Of a stretch of 7,364 nt of DNA, positions 5,341 to 7,364 are shown one piece after another. The position numbers and the translations under genes were made by a program. The stretch is from Flavobacterium psychrophilum. Its GTDB lineage: Bacteria; Bacteroidota; Bacteroidia; Flavobacteriales; Flavobacteriaceae. Location: assembly GCA_003243255.1 (NCBI GenBank), contig QFQM01000214.1, positions 1 through 7,364 of the forward strand, in the 5' to 3' direction. The notes beneath the pieces are model-generated. The model worked only from the letters and a program-made list of their open reading frames with translations, was not told the origin of the DNA and ran no database searches. Numbering within the stretch: position 1 is the stretch's first letter; the number at the start of each line of letters is the position of its first letter.

Positions 5341-6657
5341 TTACCTCCGCCCAAACAAGTTCACAACGTTGTTTTCCTGCTGCCGTTGATAGTTATTAAC
5401 TCGGTCTTCCCAGATCTCAAGCGCCCTGCGCTTTTCAGTCAGGTAATCATAACGGTCATAGTGTTTCGAGCTGACATCATTCAGAGCGTGATTCTGAATA
5501 CGGTCGCGGATCTCTTTGCTGATCCCCGCCTCCCCCATCAGAGTCTTACAGGTCCGACGTAAATCTCGCGCTGTGAAAACTTTAAACTCAGGATTAAAAG
5601 CCCGGAAATACATGATGGAACGCGCCAAGCTATCAGTACGTACCGGTCGATCTCCATTGGTCGAGAGTGGGAAGATATAGGGACTGTTGCTTTCCTTAGT
5701 CAGTTCTTTCACTGAGGCTAATTCCTGCAGTGCCGATTCAGTCAGCGGGATCAGATGCTCACGCTTGTTTTTCGATACATCTGCTATTACCAGCAACGTC
5801 TTTTGTTGCCAATCAATAGCACTCCACTGGCTGGCAATCATTTCAAACGGACGCTGCCCACCAGCATAAACACAGAAGCGAATCAGATGCTGCATCAGCG
5901 GCCCAACGTTGGTAGCCTCAGCGAACTGTTCCATGACAACACGCAACTCTTCCAGCGTTAACCATGTATCACCCACTTTTTCCGCCGAAGACTGTTTCGG
6001 TATGGCCGAGACCGGATTAACTTCAAGACCAAACGTGATACCTACGCTGGTATTCATCGGATCGTTATCAGCTTTCAGGCCGTAGTTAAATGCCGCCATC
6101 AGATACGAGCGAATCCGATTAGCATGCACCACCGCATCACGCTGGATAATGCCTGAGAGGATGGTTTTAATCTGCAGAGGTGTTACATCTTTCGCTTTGG
6201 TTTCTCGAGGGATAACCGTGTAGCACTCTTTTTCAAGACGCTTCAGAACATCAGCCCAGGTCCGCTTATTGTCGAGCTTCATCTTGTGAACGTAGCCATG
6301 CACCAGCTCTTCAAACGATCCTTGAGAGCGATGGATCTGCATAATGTGCTCTTCGGCCAGGCGTTGTTGCTCAAGCTCTTGTTGGGGCTCTTTTCCTTCA
6401 ACAAGCCAGGCTCCATACTTTTTCGCCAACTCATTGGCCGTCACCAGCTTCATCTCAGGCCAGATGCCCAACTGGATGAACTTCTCTTTCTTCCCTTTCT
6501 CAACGTAATAACGGAAATAAAAAACTTTGCTGCCTGAAGGCTGAACCTTAACGCCAAGCCTGCCGGTGCCACGTTGAGCACTGTTGCTCCACACGTAGTA
6601 CGACGTACTTTTTGTCTTCAATCCACGTATAGCAGTCTCGGTAAGATTAGCGGCCAT
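5341..6657 (-). CDS. int: P4-family tyrosine recombinase (integrase)
   Basis: A 438-residue site-specific recombinase, full length for P4-like integrases. The N-terminal arm-binding domain begins AANLTETAIRGLKTKS and contains the usual GSKVFYFRYYVEKGKKEKFIQLGIWP-type strands (about 42-67). A core-binding SAM-like domain follows at about 115-215. The catalytic domain contains Arg269 (GGQRPFE), Lys296/298 (SKNKRE), Arg367 (RDLRRT), His390 (IQNHAL) and nucleophile Tyr400 (KHYDRYDYL). The first residue of the HxxR box is Arg364, not His. ATG 6657 was chosen over an in-frame start at 6702 because AAAGGT lies at a proper distance and the protein begins as the family does. The earlier start would read through the repeat-hairpin region. 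The stop codon lies 4 nt from fic. It catalyses integration and excision at the tRNA-derived core (6855-6901). Confidence 0.92.
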   Translation of the reverse strand: MAANLTETAIRGLKTKSTSYYVWSNSAQRGTGRLGVKVQPSGSKVFYFRYYVEKGKKEKFIQLGIWPEMKLVTANELAKKYGAWLVEGKEPQQELEQQRLAEEHIMQIHRSQGSFEELVHGYVHKMKLDNKRTWADVLKRLEKECYTVIPRETKAKDVTPLQIKTILSGIIQRDAVVHANRIRSYLMAAFNYGLKADNDPMNTSVGITFGLEVNPVSAIPKQSSAEKVGDTWLTLEELRVVMEQFAEATNVGPLMQHLIRFCVYAGGQRPFEMIASQWSAIDWQQKTLLVIADVSKNKREHLIPLTESALQELASVKELTKESNSPYIFPLSTNGDRPVRTDSLARSIMYFRAFNPEFKVFTARDLRRTCKTLMGEAGISKEIRDRIQNHALNDVSSKHYDRYDYLTEKRRALEIWEDRVNNYQRQQENNVVNLFGRR

Positions 6658-6682
6658 GAGGTTACCTTTCTGAGGATAAGCG

Positions 6683-6728
6683 TTACCTGACCCAATGCCC
6701 ATTTTGGGTCAGGTAATGGGTCAGGTAA
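6683..6728. repeat. Inverted and tandem repeats in the int control region
   Basis: TTACCTGACCCAA (6683-6695) and TTGGGTCAGGTAA (6704-6716) pair perfectly over 13 bp with an 8-nt loop. A second direct copy of TGGGTCAGGTAA follows at 6717-6728, abutting the first (6705-6716). The three copies of one 12-mer lie 26-71 bp upstream of the int start codon and cover the expected start point of the nearer promoter. They are probably binding sites for integrase or a regulator (autorepression or arm-type sites); as RNA they would form a stable leader hairpin. Confidence 0.75.
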
Positions 6729-6730
6729 GG

Positions 6731-6759
6731 ATAGTACAATGGGGAAATGAGAGAACCAA
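6731..6759 (-). promoter_or_regulatory. Candidate proximal int promoter
   Basis: On the minus strand TTGGTT (6759-6754), 17 bp and TACTAT (6736-6731) give a moderate sigma-70 match. The predicted start near 6724 falls inside the TGGGTCAGGTAA repeats, which would then be an operator. This is a prediction only. Confidence 0.35.
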
Positions 6760-6790
6760 TCAGAAACAAAAATAACTTCATAACTGATTG

Positions 6791-6796
6791 ATTATA
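6791..6796 (-). promoter_or_regulatory. Candidate distal int promoter (-10 TATAAT)
   Basis: A perfect TATAAT on the minus strand, but the 17-bp upstream position holds a poor -35 sequence. A promoter of this kind often depends on an activator; AlpA would be the candidate, as in CP4-57. Confidence 0.35.
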
Positions 6797-6854
6797 GACA
6801 ATTAAAAATACAAGCAGAGACAATGACGAACAACTAAAAACATACCAATTTTAT

Positions 6855-6901
6855 GACTCATAATCGCTTGGTCGCTGGTTCAAGTCCAGCAGGGGCCACC
6901 A
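6855..6901 (+). other. attR core: 3' fragment of tRNA-Ile(CAU) (ileX/ileY type)
   Basis: The 47 bases read as the 3' part of tRNA-Ile2 from the end of the anticodon stem: loop CTCATAA with CAT at 6859-6861, stem TCGCT, T arm GCTGGTTCAAGTCCAGC, acceptor strand GGGGCC and encoded ACCA. I recognise this as the enterobacterial ileX/ileY sequence. The matching 5' half (GGCCCC and the D arm) is absent: the bases to the left are unrelated AT-rich DNA, and only two bases of the 5' anticodon stem remain. It is therefore not a functional tRNA gene but the duplicated core left by integration. Confidence 0.88.
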
Positions 6902-6907
6902 AATATC

Positions 6908-6945
6908 AAGGGCTTACGTGAAAACGTAGGCCCTTAGTCTTTTCT
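6908..6945 (+). terminator. Rho-independent terminator after the tRNA fragment
   Basis: AAGGGCTTACGT (6908-6919), loop GAAA, ACGTAGGCCCTT (6924-6935) pair over 12 bp with one G-T pair, followed by AGTCTTTTCT. This strong terminator just past the CCA end looks like the original tRNA terminator carried by the flanking DNA. Confidence 0.85.
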
Positions 6946-6964
6946 AGGATACCTATAGGATACC
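6946..6964. repeat. Two 8-bp direct repeats, 11-bp period
   Basis: AGGATACC occurs at 6946-6953 and 6957-6964, one helical turn apart, directly after the terminator. Possibly a protein-binding site. Short enough to be chance. Confidence 0.35.
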
Positions 6965-7232
6965 GTAGGGAAGTATCAGCAGGTAGCTCGTCGAACAAGA
7001 AACGTAAGTTACCGATGACTTCATGAGTAATATTTACTCATTTATTCCTGATAAAGTTGACGAGTAGACGCATTACGTACAACTATTTTTTCTGTAAGCT
7101 TCATACAAACAATTCGCTTCTGTAAAGTCTTCACTTGGGTGAGCACACTCGGGCGGTAGCGTATAACTTTTCAAAAGTTATATCCAAAAAACTCCAAAAA
7201 AATTCCAAAAATTTCGTAATAGGGCAATTTTC
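6965..7232. other. Flanking non-coding stretch with palindromes and phased A-tracts
   Basis: No gene is seen. It contains ATGAGTAA/TTACTCAT (7023-7030 with 7034-7041, 3-bp centre) and a perfect palindrome with 10-bp arms around one C at 7162-7182. Next to the palindrome, three TCCAAAAA units start at 7183, 7193 and 7204; their A-tracts repeat every 10-11 bp, the spacing that bends DNA. This looks like a control region for the gene starting at 7233. Confidence 0.5.
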
Positions 7233-7364
7233 ATGCACAGTGTTAGCTTTTACTCCTTTAGGATTTTAACAAAGAAGGGTAGCCGGAGCAGCAAGACCCT
7301 TGGCAATCTTGGCTTAAGTAATAATAAAACCGCATTTGATATATTAGAAGATTTTTTAAACTAT
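7233..7364 (+). CDS. Start of an unrecognised gene, running off the right edge
   Basis: ATG 7233 opens a frame with no stop through the window end (44 codons). The product begins MHSVSFYSFRILTKKGSRSS and continues with a helix-prone FDILEDFL. AGGG (7221-7224) lies 8 nt before the ATG. Codon use is AT-rich, like the cargo gene at 3306-4202 and unlike int. The upstream palindrome and bent-DNA motif fit a regulated promoter. I do not recognise the family; it could be a flanking accessory gene or part of a second element at the same tRNA. Confidence 0.55.
   Translation, partial: MHSVSFYSFRILTKKGSRSSKTLGNLGLSNNKTAFDILEDFLNY

Larger units (their letters stand above)
1..6901. mobile_element. P4/CP4-57-like integrative element, right end (left end outside window)
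   Basis: The element is recognised by gene content and order: a tyrosine integrase beside a tRNA-derived attachment core, then fic, a cargo gene, an AlpA regulator, a DUF3987/YfjI-like NTPase and a YfjJ-like protein, almost all on one strand. Known relatives are the E. coli cryptic prophages CP4-57 and CP4-6 and other P4-like satellites. No capsid, tail or packaging genes are visible, so it is either a satellite or a defective island, or such genes lie further left. The left boundary is not in the window; a second copy of the tRNA-derived core would be expected there. The right boundary is taken as the end of the core. Confidence 0.75.

Noticed and set aside
6290..6300. Blank entry in the findings list at these positions
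   Set aside because: It carries no observation and has zero interest; it should be ignored.
6286..6537. Rightward frame opposite int
   Set aside because: It is a shadow of the N-terminal half of the integrase.
6658..6702. Longer integrase start at 6702
   Set aside because: The extra 15 residues are translated from the inverted-repeat region and do not look like the family; ATG 6657 has its own ribosome site.
6841..6901. Intact tRNA gene
   Set aside because: The acceptor 5' strand, D arm and most of the 5' anticodon stem are missing to the left.

Overview
The window looks like one end of an integrated mobile element in a gamma-proteobacterium, probably an Enterobacterales species. The order int, fic, an AT-rich gene, alpA, a DUF3987/YfjI-type gene and a YfjJ/YagK-type gene recalls the intA-yfjH-alpA-yfjI-yfjJ block of the Escherichia coli prophage CP4-57 and related P4-like satellites. 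The 3' part of a tRNA-Ile(CAU) of the ileX/ileY type, which I recognise from its sequence, lies beside the integrase and marks an attachment site. The species cannot be fixed from this window.

Layout from left to right. Positions 1-195 hold an unassigned edge and a hairpin terminator. 196-816 (-) is a YfjJ/YagK (inovirus Gp2-type) protein with HUH and YxxK motifs. 817-1008 is a non-coding stretch holding a strongly structured inverted-repeat array (839-897). 1009-2433 (-) is a DUF3987/YfjI-like NTPase. 2434-2556 holds a nested palindrome. 2557-2793 (-) is an AlpA-family regulator. 2794-3305 is non-coding and starts with a phased repeat cluster (2860-2932). 3306-4202 (-) is an AT-rich unrecognised gene with a GTG start. 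4203-4566 holds a perfect-core CRP-type site and a good promoter for the next gene. 4567-4725 (+) is a 52-residue protein with an inhibitory-helix motif typical of Fic antitoxins. 4722-5336 (-) is a Fic AMP-transferase meeting it tail to tail. 5341-6657 (-) is a P4-family tyrosine recombinase. 6658-6854 holds its control region. 6855-6901 is the tRNA-derived att core. 6902-7364 is flanking DNA: a terminator, several palindromes, phased A-tracts and the start of another gene that runs off the edge.

How it may work (inference): AlpA probably controls its own promoter and excision, as it does in CP4-57. The YfjI-like NTPase and the HUH protein form a likely replication pair. The fic toxin is translationally tied to the integrase, because its Shine-Dalgarno sequence is made of the last int codons. 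Its presumed antitoxin has its own promoter on the opposite strand. This would link element mobilisation to toxin production and could act as a retention or addiction device.

The most interesting points are the convergent Fic/antitoxin pair coupled to int, the three-way-junction-like structure upstream of the HUH gene, and the alternating 12/10-bp repeat array upstream of alpA. The attachment-site geometry is also notable: int lies at the end carrying only the tRNA 3' fragment.
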